Shown here: positions 48,865 to 58,497 of the stretch, in pieces
How the letters are laid out: the number at the start of each line of letters is the position of its first letter
Numbering within the stretch: the first letter of the stretch is position 1
Assembly (NCBI GenBank): GCA_020848275.1
Contig: JADLAK010000018.1
Coordinates: forward strand, 26,685-90,684
Direction of reading: 5' to 3'
Length of the DNA stretch: 64,000 nucleotides
Origin: Planctomycetota bacterium
Lineage (GTDB): Bacteria; Planctomycetota; UBA8742; UBA2392
Notes under the pieces: model-generated
Database searches by the model: none
What the model saw: the letters and a program-made list of their open reading frames with translations, nothing else
What the model was told of the DNA's origin: nothing
Translations under genes and position numbers: made by a program

Positions 48865-50121
48865 ATGTCCAATCCCGCCCGTAGACGCGTTGTGATCACC
48901 GGAATCGGTGCGATTACCCCGTTGGGAAACAGCGTACCCGAGTTCTGGAACGGCCTGCTCAGCGCCCAGAATGGCATTCGTTCGCTGCCCTGGGCCATTG
49001 AGAAGAAGCTGACCACCACCATCGCGGGCACGGTGCAGAATTTCGACGCCGCAACGGTGTTGGGCGACCGCAAGTACGCGCGCCAGACCGACCCGTTTGT
49101 GCACTTCGCCGTTGCCTCGGGAGCCGAAGCCATCAAGGACTCGGGCCTTGATCTTGCCAAGGAAAACCTCGAGCGCTTCGGTTGCATTCTGGGCTCCGGC
49201 ATCGGCGGCCTGGCCGAAATTGAAGACGGCACGCTGACGCTGCATACGCGCGGCCCCAGCCGCATCAACCCGTTCTTCATTCCCAAGCTGATGCTCAACG
49301 CCGCGGCGGGCAATGTGGCGATCCGCTTTGGCCTGCGTGGGCCGAATTTCGCGACTTCCAGCGCATGCGCCGCGGCCAACCACGCGCTTGGCGCGGCGTT
49401 TCGAACCATCCAGTACGGCGATGCCGACGTGATGTTCGCCGGCGGCTCGGAAGCTGCCGCGACAGAAATCGGCATGGCCGGTTTCTGCGCGGCGCGGGCC
49501 ATGAGCCAGCGCAACACCGACCCTGAACACGCCAGCCGCCCCTTTGACAAGGAGCGCGACGGCTTTGTGATGGGTGAAGGTGCGGCGGTCGTGATCTTCG
49601 AGGAACTCGGGCGCGCCAAGGCCCGCGGCGCCAAGATTTACGCCGAAGTGCTGGGCTATGGCGCGACGGACGACGCCTACCACATGACCTCGCCCAGCGA
49701 GGACGGCACCGGCGCCATGAAGTCCATGGAGAACGCGCTCAAGGACGCCGGTGTAAACCCCAAGGATGTCAGCTACATCAACGCCCACGGCACCAGCACC
49801 GAATACAACGACAAGACCGAAACGCTGGCGATCAAGCGCCTGTTTGGCGACCACGCAAAGAAACTGATGATCAGCTCGACCAAGAGCATGACCGGGCATT
49901 TGCTAGGCGCCAGCGGCGCGGTGGAGATCGTGGCGACGGCGCTTGCGGTCAAGCACGACCGCGTGCCGCCCACGCGCAATTTGACGGTCCCCGACCCCGA
50001 GTGCGACCTCGACTACGTGCCCAACGTGGCCCGCGAGGCGCGCGTGACCTGCGCGATTTCCAACAGCTTCGGCTTCGGCGGCCACAACGCCACCATCGCG
50101 CTGGGCAAGTTCACCGGCTAG
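48865..50121 (+). CDS. fabF: Beta-ketoacyl-ACP synthase II
   Basis: VVITGIGAITPLGNSV, ATSSACAAANHALG, NAHGTSTEYNDKTE, KSMTGHLLGASGAVE. Confidence 0.97.
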   Translation: MSNPARRRVVITGIGAITPLGNSVPEFWNGLLSAQNGIRSLPWAIEKKLTTTIAGTVQNFDAATVLGDRKYARQTDPFVHFAVASGAEAIKDSGLDLAKENLERFGCILGSGIGGLAEIEDGTLTLHTRGPSRINPFFIPKLMLNAAAGNVAIRFGLRGPNFATSSACAAANHALGAAFRTIQYGDADVMFAGGSEAAATEIGMAGFCAARAMSQRNTDPEHASRPFDKERDGFVMGEGAAVVIFEELGRAKARGAKIYAEVLGYGATDDAYHMTSPSEDGTGAMKSMENALKDAGVNPKDVSYINAHGTSTEYNDKTETLAIKRLFGDHAKKLMISSTKSMTGHLLGASGAVEIVATALAVKHDRVPPTRNLTVPDPECDLDYVPNVAREARVTCAISNSFGFGGHNATIALGKFTG

Positions 50122-50139
50122 TCAGCGGCAAAGGTACTC

Positions 50140-50616
50140 ATGCGATTGCGCATTACCCTGGGTGTCGGCCTTCTGGCGCTGCTGGCAGGTTGCGGCAGCG
50201 TGTCGGACTATTACCGCCTCGAGGAATGGGGCGAGGGCTGGAAGCTTGAAGTCCGCGAGAAGGGCAAGCAGTTCGAGGCCCGCTGGATCGAGGGCAAAAA
50301 CCGCAGCGTGCGCCTGACCAACCTCGATGACCGCAACTCGAAGGTCACGATCATCAACACGCTTTATCTTGAGCTAGGCGTCGACGGCGGCGTAATTAAT
50401 GGCCGCCTCAAGCGCGTCGTGACAGCCAACCTCGACCGCCGCGCCTACGAGGAAAGCCACGCCCAGTGGTTCAAGGTCGAGGCCGGGCAGTGCGTGCTGG
50501 ACGGAACGCTCAACGGCAGGGTCGATGTAAAGTGCGAAGGCGGCTACACCTTCAGCGGCACCGTCCGCCCCGCCAAAAACGTCCAGAAGATCGAACACGA
50601 AAAGAAGAAGCCATGA
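50140..50616 (+). CDS. Lipoprotein of unknown function
   Basis: LGVGLLALLAGCGSVSDYY lipobox; ATGA overlap with dapF. Confidence 0.7.
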   Translation: MRLRITLGVGLLALLAGCGSVSDYYRLEEWGEGWKLEVREKGKQFEARWIEGKNRSVRLTNLDDRNSKVTIINTLYLELGVDGGVINGRLKRVVTANLDRRAYEESHAQWFKVEAGQCVLDGTLNGRVDVKCEGGYTFSGTVRPAKNVQKIEHEKKKP

Positions 50617-51569
50617 CCATTAAGACGATTGTCAAATCCGGCCGCAAGCGTTCGTCGAAGGCCCGCAGCGCGTCCTCGGGCAAGAAGTCCGGGGCGTCAG
50701 CCAAGCCCGTGCGCGGCATTTCGTTCGTCAAGATGCACGGGGCGGGCAACGATTACATTTACCTCGACGCTCGCGACAAAGCGCCCGACAACCTGCCGGA
50801 GCTGGCCCGCAAGATGAGTGACCGGCACTTCGGCATTGGCGCCGACGGCATCATCCTTATCCGCCGCAGCGAAAAGACCGGCGTGCGCCACCGCATGCAG
50901 ATGCTCAACGCCGACGGCAGCGAATCGGAGATGTGCGGCAACGGCATTCGCTGTGTCGCGAAGTTCCTGTACGACCGTAATTACGAAAAGACGGAAACGT
51001 TCCCGATTGAAACCGGCGCGGGCGTGCTGACGCTGGCCGTCACCCCCAAACCCGGCACGCATGTCGCGCAAAAAGTGCGCGTGAACATGGGCAAGCCGCG
51101 GCTGACGCGCGCCGAAATCCCCATGGCCGGCGACGGCGGCAGCAAGTGCATCAATGAGTCCTTTGAGCTCGATGGACGCAAGTTCAGGATCACGTGCGTG
51201 TCGATGGGCAACCCGCACTGCGTGATTTTCCTCGAGCAGCCGCCGACCGACGACTGGGTGCTGGGCCTTGGCCCGAAGCTTGAGCGCCACGCGATGTTCC
51301 CGCGCCGCTGCAACATTCATTTCGTCTACAAGCAGTCGCCGGAGTTGCTCATTCAGCGCACCTGGGAGCGTGGCACCGGCGAAACGCTTGCCTGCGGCAC
51401 GGGCGCGTCGGCGGTGTGCGTTGCGGCGAGCCTCAACGGGCTGACCGGGCGCAAGATGACCATTCGCGTGCTGGGCGGCGACCTTGAGATGGAGTGGAAC
51501 GAGAAGGACGGCTGCGTCTACAAGACCGGCCCCGCTGAGGAAGTCTTCAGCGGCGTCTGGCCGGCGTAG
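50613..51569 (+). CDS. dapF: Diaminopimelate epimerase with basic N-terminal extension
   Basis: FVKMHGAGNDYIYLDA, SEMCGNGIRCVAKFLYD, ETLACGTGASAVCVAA. Confidence 0.97.
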   Translation: MTIKTIVKSGRKRSSKARSASSGKKSGASAKPVRGISFVKMHGAGNDYIYLDARDKAPDNLPELARKMSDRHFGIGADGIILIRRSEKTGVRHRMQMLNADGSESEMCGNGIRCVAKFLYDRNYEKTETFPIETGAGVLTLAVTPKPGTHVAQKVRVNMGKPRLTRAEIPMAGDGGSKCINESFELDGRKFRITCVSMGNPHCVIFLEQPPTDDWVLGLGPKLERHAMFPRRCNIHFVYKQSPELLIQRTWERGTGETLACGTGASAVCVAASLNGLTGRKMTIRVLGGDLEMEWNEKDGCVYKTGPAEEVFSGVWPA

Positions 51570-51574
51570 GTTCC

Positions 51575-51949
51575 ATGACCACCCATGCGCGCGAAGTCGT
51601 GAACTTTATTACGGCGACGAAAGTCAGTCCGGGGTTTCCTATCCGACTGGATGATGTCTTTACCGTTCGGCCGGTCACCGTCAAGTTTGTTGAGTTTGGC
51701 GTGTACATTGAGATACGAGTTCGAGAGTTCTCGCCTTTTAACGTATCTGTAAGCATCGAGGGATTTGATGGAGACGAATTCGAACTTCGGCGAGGAACGG
51801 TAATACCTTATCGCTCACTGATTCAGCTGTCGTGGAGACGGGTTTGGTTTGGCCCCATGCTCAGGGAGGGAGAATTGGGGCTACATGTGCGAATAAATGG
51901 TAGTCTGGCCGCGAGTAGGCCGATCAGTGTCGAGGAGAAGGGACCGTGA
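51575..51949 (+). CDS. DUF6941-like/related small beta-rich protein (cassette 3, gene A)
   Basis: C-terminus REGELGLHVRINGSLAASRPISVEE aligns with the 26855 and 44810 proteins. Confidence 0.6.
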   Translation: MTTHAREVVNFITATKVSPGFPIRLDDVFTVRPVTVKFVEFGVYIEIRVREFSPFNVSVSIEGFDGDEFELRRGTVIPYRSLIQLSWRRVWFGPMLREGELGLHVRINGSLAASRPISVEEKGP

Positions 51950-52116
51950 AAGATCGATTCAAAACGACAATGACGATCATTCAGGGAAACAAGGTTGAGA
52001 AACGCCGTGTTTGGATCAATCGTCCTCCGCTGGACAAGCTATTTGGAATCAAGACCGGTGCCTCGCTAGCCGCCAAATCCGCCAAGCGTGTGTCCAAGCG
52101 GAAGAAGGCAGCCTAA
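51946..52116 (+). CDS. Small basic protein, 56 aa (cassette 3, gene B)
   Basis: Hand-translated with GTG start: MKDRFKTTMTIIQGNKVEKRRVWINRPPLDKLFGIKTGASLAAKSAKRVSKRKKAA; GTGA overlap with upstream gene. Confidence 0.6.
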   Translation: MKDRFKTTMTIIQGNKVEKRRVWINRPPLDKLFGIKTGASLAAKSAKRVSKRKKAA

Positions 52117-52142
52117 CTTTCAATTCGTGGCGGGGACGTTGA

Positions 52143-52907
52143 ATGCTTATCCACACGTTGCCGCTTGGGGTTGCGCTTAGCGACGGCGTTGGCATCAAGC
52201 TCGTCGTCGGCATGATCGCGTGGTTTGCGCAAATGGGCTTCCACGAAGGCGGCCACGCCTGGGCGGCCTGGTGGCTCGGCGACGACACCGCATACTTGAT
52301 GGGCAAGCGCACGGTCAACCCCATGCGCCACGTTAACTGGCGCGAGCCGATGTCGCTGCTGTCAACGCTCGTGCTGCCCGCCATCACTTCAATTACTTTT
52401 GGCGCCAAGTTTGGGTTGGCCTACATCGTCATTCCCATGGGCATGGCTTATGTGCCCGTGAACATCGCGAATTTCCGCCGGCCCCTGCGCGATCACGCCA
52501 TTGTGGCTTTTGCGGGGCCGGCGGGCGGCTTTGTCGTCGCGCTGGTGGCGTTTCTTGCGCACCTTGTTCTGTTTAAGACGTTCTACGGGAGCGAGATGAC
52601 GCAGATGATGAACCTGCTGGCTGCGATCATCATCAGCATTTACTTTTCCGCCATCATATACAGTGTTTTCAACCTTGTGCCCATTCCGCCGCTCGACGGC
52701 AGCAACATCCTGTATTACTTCGTTAATTGGCGCGCTCGCGAGATCATGGACAAAGTCCGGCCTTACGGGTTCTTCATCATCATTCTGTTATTCTGGATTG
52801 GTCCCGGTGGCGCGCTGATTGATCCTGTGATCAACTTCCTGCTGATACCGTTTTTCGTCTGGCCCGCACGCATTTGGGGCCTGGACAGCCCATTTGACTT
52901 CGGATGA
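52143..52907 (+). CDS. Site-2 protease family (M50) membrane protein
   Basis: GFHEGGHAWAAWWLGD (HExxH-like HEGGH), NLVPIPPLDGSNILYYF. Confidence 0.9.
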   Translation: MLIHTLPLGVALSDGVGIKLVVGMIAWFAQMGFHEGGHAWAAWWLGDDTAYLMGKRTVNPMRHVNWREPMSLLSTLVLPAITSITFGAKFGLAYIVIPMGMAYVPVNIANFRRPLRDHAIVAFAGPAGGFVVALVAFLAHLVLFKTFYGSEMTQMMNLLAAIIISIYFSAIIYSVFNLVPIPPLDGSNILYYFVNWRAREIMDKVRPYGFFIIILLFWIGPGGALIDPVINFLLIPFFVWPARIWGLDSPFDFG

Positions 52908-52910
52908 TCC

Positions 52911-53648
52911 ATGGCTGAACCGCGCGTATCGACAAGCGTTTACACCGGGCCCCTGGACCTTCTGTTGTACCTGTGCAGGCGGGCCGAGGTCGACATTTAC
53001 GACCTGCCCGTCGCCGAAATTGCCGAGCAATACATCAAGGAACTCGAGGCGATGCAGACCCTCGACCTCGAATACGCCGGCGAATTTTTGTCGATGGCCG
53101 CTTCGCTGCTGAAACTCAAGAGCGACCTCGTGCTCGCGCGCAGCACGCAAAACAAAGAAGCCGAGGAAGAACGCAGCAAACTCGTCAAGCAATTGCTCGA
53201 GTACAAGCGCCTGCGCGACCTCGCGTTTTTGCTGGGTGAGCGCTGGAACGCCCAGGCCGCGCGCCACGGCCGCCCGCAGGGACTGCTGACGCCCGCCGAG
53301 ATCAACAGCGACAACGATACGTATCTCGAGGATGCCAAGCTCTCGGACATCTACCGCGCCTATTTCCGCATCGCGGGCGAAATCTCCGAGCATCGCGCGC
53401 ACGTCGTCGATCTTGGCGGCCGCACGGTGCGCGATTACATCGAACTGATCCTGGCGCAACTCAAGAAAACCGGGCGCGTGAATTTCACCGAGCTTGTAGG
53501 GCCCGGGCGCGAAAAGGGCGAGAAGATCGGCAACTTCCTCGCGCTGCTCGAACTAGTGAAGCAGCACGAGGTCGAGCTTGTGCAGGAAAACGAAGGCGGC
53601 GACATACTCGTGGTCAAACCCGCGCCGCCGGAGCCAGGCGCCGGGTAG
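52911..53648 (+). CDS. scpA: Segregation and condensation protein A
   Basis: YTGPLDLLLYLCRRAEVDIYDLPVAEIAEQYIKEL...AGEFLSMAASLLKLKSDLVLA. Confidence 0.95.
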   Translation: MAEPRVSTSVYTGPLDLLLYLCRRAEVDIYDLPVAEIAEQYIKELEAMQTLDLEYAGEFLSMAASLLKLKSDLVLARSTQNKEAEEERSKLVKQLLEYKRLRDLAFLLGERWNAQAARHGRPQGLLTPAEINSDNDTYLEDAKLSDIYRAYFRIAGEISEHRAHVVDLGGRTVRDYIELILAQLKKTGRVNFTELVGPGREKGEKIGNFLALLELVKQHEVELVQENEGGDILVVKPAPPEPGAG

Positions 53649-53785
53649 CACACTTCTAGGCAATCTGTTTGTTCAATGCGAAACGCGCCCATGAATATCG
53701 AGACGCGGTCGGCGCGCATTGCAAACGTGCGGTACACTTTTCCTTGGTGGGGAGAGGCGGGCAAATTGTTCTACCGGGGGCAACC

Positions 53786-54301
53786 ATGTCCAGCAAAGAG
53801 ACATTCCGTGACGTTGGCCTTCTTTGGTTGAGAGTGGCCGGCGGCATCTATCTCATGTCCCACGGCGTCCAGAAAATCGGCGTGATTTTCAACGGCGCCG
53901 TGTTCGCGGCTGACTTCCAGTTCTCGCCTGACCTCGGCCTGGGGCCGCAACTCGCCTTCATTGGCCTCGCCTTGAGCGAAACGCTGTTTGCGCTGCTGGT
54001 GGTGATAGGCCTGTTCACGCGGGTGTCGGTGCTCCCCGTGATCTTCTCAATGTGCGTCGCGGCGTTTGTGTTCCATGCCCAACCCGGCCAATCGCCGTTT
54101 CGTGACGGTGAAAACGCGTTGCTGTATGCGATTGCTTTCACCACGCTGCTGCTCACCGGCCCCGGCGAAGTCAGCATGGACCGGTTAGTGGGCCAGTGGT
54201 GGGGTCGACGGCGCGGCGAAAAGCGTATGATCACTGAAGTGGGGCTGAGGCCTGCGGCGGCCAAAGCGGTCGCCGGCAAACCGTCGCTGGCCAGGGCGTA
54301 G
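53786..54301 (+). CDS. DoxX family membrane protein
   Basis: WLRVAGGIYLMSHGVQKIG...; paralogous to 54890 and 55425. Confidence 0.85.
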   Translation: MSSKETFRDVGLLWLRVAGGIYLMSHGVQKIGVIFNGAVFAADFQFSPDLGLGPQLAFIGLALSETLFALLVVIGLFTRVSVLPVIFSMCVAAFVFHAQPGQSPFRDGENALLYAIAFTTLLLTGPGEVSMDRLVGQWWGRRRGEKRMITEVGLRPAAAKAVAGKPSLARA

Positions 54302-54361
54302 CGCTGTCTCAAGGGATTGAAATTGTAGACTGAACATACGGGCTGGGCGGAGGATGCGCCG

Positions 54362-54841
54362 ATGTCCGTTGTCACCCTGATCTGGTTGATATTGCCGGCG
54401 ACGCTGCTGAACGGGCTCCTCACCGGCGCCAACGGCGACCGCTATGTCGTCCAGGTTCCCGCTTGGCGGCATTTCGATCTGCAATTATGGGCTGAGCACA
54501 GTCGGCATGCCGACCTCGGCAACGGGCGATTCTGGTATCCGGTGCTCGCAATCGGTGCGGCTGCCCTCTCGTTGGTCGTGGCTGTCGCCGCAACGCTGAA
54601 CGCGGCCTGGGCGGCATCCCTCGGCCCTCCCGCACAAGCCGCGGCGATCTTTAGCGTAGGCGGCCTGGTCGTGACTGGATTTGCGGCTCCACGCTTGCTG
54701 CGTCTCCGCAAACCCGCGGATTCCTCGACTGTCGCGAAGATATTTGGTGAATTCCATGAGCGGGGCCGAGTCCGGGCATTGCTTCAGGCGGCGGCCTTTG
54801 CCGCAAACTTGTGGTCGCTCGTCATAGCGGCGCGGTTATAA
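54362..54841 (+). CDS. Hypothetical membrane protein
   Basis: Same-strand ORF between DoxX genes with hydrophobic segments. Confidence 0.5.
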   Translation: MSVVTLIWLILPATLLNGLLTGANGDRYVVQVPAWRHFDLQLWAEHSRHADLGNGRFWYPVLAIGAAALSLVVAVAATLNAAWAASLGPPAQAAAIFSVGGLVVTGFAAPRLLRLRKPADSSTVAKIFGEFHERGRVRALLQAAAFAANLWSLVIAARL

Positions 54842-54889
54842 TGAAGACGATTCGTTCGCCGGGTGGGGCGTTTCCTCACGAGGTGGACC

Positions 54890-55372
54890 ATGTCCAGAGA
54901 TTCCTTCCGAAACCTCGGTTTATTGTTCCTGCGCCTCACTGCCGGCGTGTTCCTCATGTCCCATGGCGCGCAGAAGGTCGGCAAAATCGTTGACGGCAGC
55001 ATCTACGCCCCTGACTTCCAGTTCTGGCCCGATCTGGGCCTAGGACCCCAACGCGCCTTCATGGGCCTGGCTGCCAGCGAATTCCTGTTTGCGGGCCTGG
55101 TCGTGATCGGCCTGGCGACCCGCCTTGCGGCGTTGCCGGTGGTGTTCTCGATGTGCGTGGCGGCATTTGTTTTCCACGCCCAGGCGGGACAAACGCCGTT
55201 CAACGAAGGAGAAAAGGCGCTGTTGTACGCGATTATTTTCTCGACATTGGTGATGACCGGCGCGGGACGTTATAGCGTCGACGGCGCAATCGGCCGCTGG
55301 CGTCAAAACCGCAAACACGTCATTCCCGGCCGCACCGAAAGTGGCCGCCGCGTCGCGCTCAAACCGGCGTAG
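54890..55372 (+). CDS. DoxX family membrane protein
   Basis: FLRLTAGVFLMSHGAQKVGKIVDGSIYAPDFQFWPDLGLGPQ. Confidence 0.85.
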   Translation: MSRDSFRNLGLLFLRLTAGVFLMSHGAQKVGKIVDGSIYAPDFQFWPDLGLGPQRAFMGLAASEFLFAGLVVIGLATRLAALPVVFSMCVAAFVFHAQAGQTPFNEGEKALLYAIIFSTLVMTGAGRYSVDGAIGRWRQNRKHVIPGRTESGRRVALKPA

Positions 55373-55424
55373 TCTTTGCTGCGGCAAACAGCTAACTTAA
55401 CCGCTTCACGAGCGGGAGTTAGCC

Positions 55425-55874
55425 ATGTTCGGAATCAAGGAATCGACGGAACGCACGCTGCGCGATATCGGCCTGCTGGTGCTTCGCGCCGTGCCAAGCC
55501 TGTTCATGATGTCCCACGGCTGGGGCAAGATGGAGAAAATCTTCAACGGCGAAATGTTCAACGCAGATTTCAAGTGGGCCGACCCGATCGGTCTTGGCTC
55601 GCACGTCAGCCTGATGTCCGCCGCAGGCGCCGAGTTCGCCTGCGCGGCGATGGTCGTTGTGGGTTTTTTGACACGTGTGTTCGCCGCGCCGGTAGCCTTC
55701 ACGATGCTGGTCGCGGGTTTCATCGTGCACAGTGCCGATCCCTTCGGCAAAAAGGAAATGGCGTTCCTCTACGCGGCGGTGTTCAGCGCGATTATCCTGC
55801 TGGGCGGTGGGAAGTACTCCGTCGATCATGCATTGGTCGGCATGCGCGCGCGCAAGAAGGCTAAGGCGAAGTAG
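55425..55874 (+). CDS. DoxX family membrane protein
   Basis: VLRAVPSLFMMSHGWGKMEKIFNGEMFNADFKWADPIGLG. Confidence 0.85.
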   Translation: MFGIKESTERTLRDIGLLVLRAVPSLFMMSHGWGKMEKIFNGEMFNADFKWADPIGLGSHVSLMSAAGAEFACAAMVVVGFLTRVFAAPVAFTMLVAGFIVHSADPFGKKEMAFLYAAVFSAIILLGGGKYSVDHALVGMRARKKAKAK

Positions 55875-55876
55875 CC

Positions 55877-56440
55877 CTACTTTCTCAGCGAGGCGCCGGG
55901 GGTGGACCGTTTGACCGCCGAGGCAAATCGCACGTCGTCCACCACGTAAAAGCAATCCGGGTCGAGCACGCGCGCGGCAACTGCGGCGGCCACCGCCTCG
56001 CGGCGGTGGACCTGGATAAACAGCAAATCGACGCGCCCGTCGCGGCCTTTGCCCTCGAATGACGTCACGCGAAACCCGCGCGAGCGCAGGCCGTCTGCGA
56101 CCGCCTCACCCTTGGCTGTGAATATCCGCAACACTTGCTCGCCCATGGCGACCGCACGCTCGATGGTCATGCCCAGGAACGTGCCGGTGGCAAAGCCAAG
56201 CGAGAACGCGATGGCGTAAAGTGGTTCGTTGAGGTGCGTCAACACTTTCGACGCGGCGAATACCCAGATGCCGGCCTCGAGAAAGGCGATCAGCCACGCC
56301 AGTGCACGCCGGCCGTTGATAACCAGCACGAAGCGGAAGGTGCCGAGCGCGACGTCGGCCATGCGAGCGACCATGATGAGCAGAGCTGTGAGGATCAGCT
56401 CGGCGGTCGGGATGGGCGCGCTGTCGGCGAGAAAAACCAT
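55877..56440 (-). CDS. UPF0316/DUF5698-like membrane protein
   Basis: RMADVALGTFRFVLVINGRRALAWLIAFLEAGIWVFAASKVL...GFATGTFLGMTIE. Confidence 0.85.
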   Translation of the reverse strand: MVFLADSAPIPTAELILTALLIMVARMADVALGTFRFVLVINGRRALAWLIAFLEAGIWVFAASKVLTHLNEPLYAIAFSLGFATGTFLGMTIERAVAMGEQVLRIFTAKGEAVADGLRSRGFRVTSFEGKGRDGRVDLLFIQVHRREAVAAAVAARVLDPDCFYVVDDVRFASAVKRSTPGASLRK

Positions 56441-56449
56441 GCCACCGTA

Positions 56450-56911
56450 CTACGAAGCTTCGACGGTTTTTGCGAGACCTTCCAACCGCGCGGCGAAAGG
56501 TTCTGTCTTTTCGCCGACGATCACAACGTAGAGGTTTTCGAGGGGCTCGCCGTGCGTCGGAAAGCCGAAGTGTACGGCGTCGCGCACGGATTCTTCGAGG
56601 TTGTCTTCGTCCTCGCCCGTGGTCATGCAGGGTTCATCGGGCTTTTGCTCAAGTTCGTAATCAACGATCGCTTTATCGAAGATTTCGTGCAGCTTGTGTG
56701 TCCCCTTGCCCGCGTGGATCGTGACCCAGACGCACCCGCACTCGATCAGGGACTTGGCCAGGTGTTTGGCTTCCTTCAGCTCTTTTTTGTCCGGCATGAC
56801 GACCAACAACGCCCCAAACGGTGCGGCTGGGACGTTTTTCAACGCCTCGGCGAACGTCTTTTGCTCGACGATGACGGCGTTGCGGCTGTTTTTTGTCTTC
56901 GCACTGCGCAT
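56450..56911 (-). CDS. Conserved-looking hypothetical protein
   Basis: ORF in a same-strand block; PDKKELKEAKHLAKSLIECGCVWVTIHAGKGTHKLHEIFD; family not confidently named. Confidence 0.6.
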   Translation of the reverse strand: MRSAKTKNSRNAVIVEQKTFAEALKNVPAAPFGALLVVMPDKKELKEAKHLAKSLIECGCVWVTIHAGKGTHKLHEIFDKAIVDYELEQKPDEPCMTTGEDEDNLEESVRDAVHFGFPTHGEPLENLYVVIVGEKTEPFAARLEGLAKTVEAS

Positions 56912-56920
56912 GGCGCCATT

Positions 56921-58321
56921 CTATCCGTCAAAGCCCGCTTGCGGGTAGCGCTTGGTCAGATAGTCGAGGTCGTAGTACTTCTGCTCTTGCTCGGGCGTGA
57001 GGATCTTGTGCTCGGCGATCAACTGCTTGGGCGTTTTGCCGGTCGTCAGCGTTTCTTTGGCGATCTTGGCCGACGCCGCATAACCGATCACGGGGTTGAG
57101 CACGGTCACGAGCGCCTGGCTGGTCTCGAAGTACTGCTTGCAGCGTTCGGCCTGCACCGTGCAGCCGCTGACGCTGTCCTCGGCAAAGCGCGGCAGGAAG
57201 TTCGCCAGCCAGTTCATGGACCAGAGCGTCGTGCAGCACATGGTCGGCATCATCACGTTGAGGTCAAGCTGGCCCGCCATCGCGCATAACATGACGGTGT
57301 GGTCGTTGCCCAGCACCTGGTAAAGCAATTGGTTCATGCACTCGGGGTTACTGGGGTTGATCTTGCCCGGCATGATGCTGGAGCCCGGCTGCACCGCCTT
57401 GAGACGGAACTCGTCGAGCCCCGTGGTCGGCCCGCACGACAGCAGGCGGATGTCGTTGGTGATGCGCGTGAGTTCCACGGCCATTGTGCGAATGGCGGCG
57501 CTGAAGTTGTTGAAGGCCCAGCGCGAGTTGACCGCTTCGAACGGATCCTCAGGCTCACGCACCTTGAGGCCTGTGAGCTTGCGCAGATGCTCGTAGACCT
57601 TGGGACGGTAGCCATCGGCGGTATTTAACCCTGATCCGATGGCACTTCCCCCCAAGGCCAATTCCAAAAGTTTGTCGGCGGCGTCTATTAAATTCTGGCG
57701 CAGGTGGCGCACACAGTTGCGCCAGCTCATGAATTCCTGGCCCAGTGTGATCGGTACCGCGTCCTGCAGGTGCGTGCGGCCGGACTTAATCACGCCCTTC
57801 CATTCTTTGCCCTTCTTTTCGCAAGCGTCCTGCACGGCTTTTAAACCCGCATCCAGGCGTGGGAACGCGATCAAAGCGCTCAAGTGCAGCACGGTGGGGA
57901 AGGTGTCGTTGGTGCTCTGGCCGTAGTTCACGTGGTCGTTGGGATTGATTTTGACAGCGGGGTCGTACTGCATCGCGCGCGTGGCCAGCACTTCATTGGC
58001 GTTCATGTTGATGCTGGTGCCCGCGCCGGCCTGGAAGACATCGACGACGAATTCCTTGTTGTGCTTGCCCGCGACCATTTCGTCGGCGGCCTTGCAGATC
58101 GCGTCGGCGATTTTGCCATCGAGCGCCTTGACGTCGCGATTGGCCAGCGCGCAGGCTTTTTTCAGGTATCCGTAGGCTTTAATAAGGTCGGGCAAAGTAC
58201 TGCCCGCCTGGCCCGAGACGGGGAAGTTTTCAACTGCGCGGGCGGTCGATGCTCCCCACAGGGCGTCTTTGGGCACTTGCATCTCGCCCATGGAGTCTTT
58301 TTCGATGCGGTATTCGGTCAT
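56921..58321 (-). CDS. Aspartate ammonia-lyase / fumarase superfamily
   Basis: YRIEKDSMGEMQVPKDALWGASTARAVENFPVSG, QAGAGTSINMNANEVLA, GSSIMPGKINPSNPE. Confidence 0.93.
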   Translation of the reverse strand: MTEYRIEKDSMGEMQVPKDALWGASTARAVENFPVSGQAGSTLPDLIKAYGYLKKACALANRDVKALDGKIADAICKAADEMVAGKHNKEFVVDVFQAGAGTSINMNANEVLATRAMQYDPAVKINPNDHVNYGQSTNDTFPTVLHLSALIAFPRLDAGLKAVQDACEKKGKEWKGVIKSGRTHLQDAVPITLGQEFMSWRNCVRHLRQNLIDAADKLLELALGGSAIGSGLNTADGYRPKVYEHLRKLTGLKVREPEDPFEAVNSRWAFNNFSAAIRTMAVELTRITNDIRLLSCGPTTGLDEFRLKAVQPGSSIMPGKINPSNPECMNQLLYQVLGNDHTVMLCAMAGQLDLNVMMPTMCCTTLWSMNWLANFLPRFAEDSVSGCTVQAERCKQYFETSQALVTVLNPVIGYAASAKIAKETLTTGKTPKQLIAEHKILTPEQEQKYYDLDYLTKRYPQAGFDG

Positions 58322-58497
58322 GGCTGTGGCCTCGTGTTGGACACCCTCGATTTAGCTACTCGCCGCGCCAAAAACCAGCAATTGCTTTCTTGGAATAGAC
58401 AGAGTGTCGCCGCATGTTGTATTAGTTTCATGTAGATCAAAACTTAGGCTGGACGAGGGTCTGGCCGGGACACTTTTAACCGACAGGGGAGACTGCA

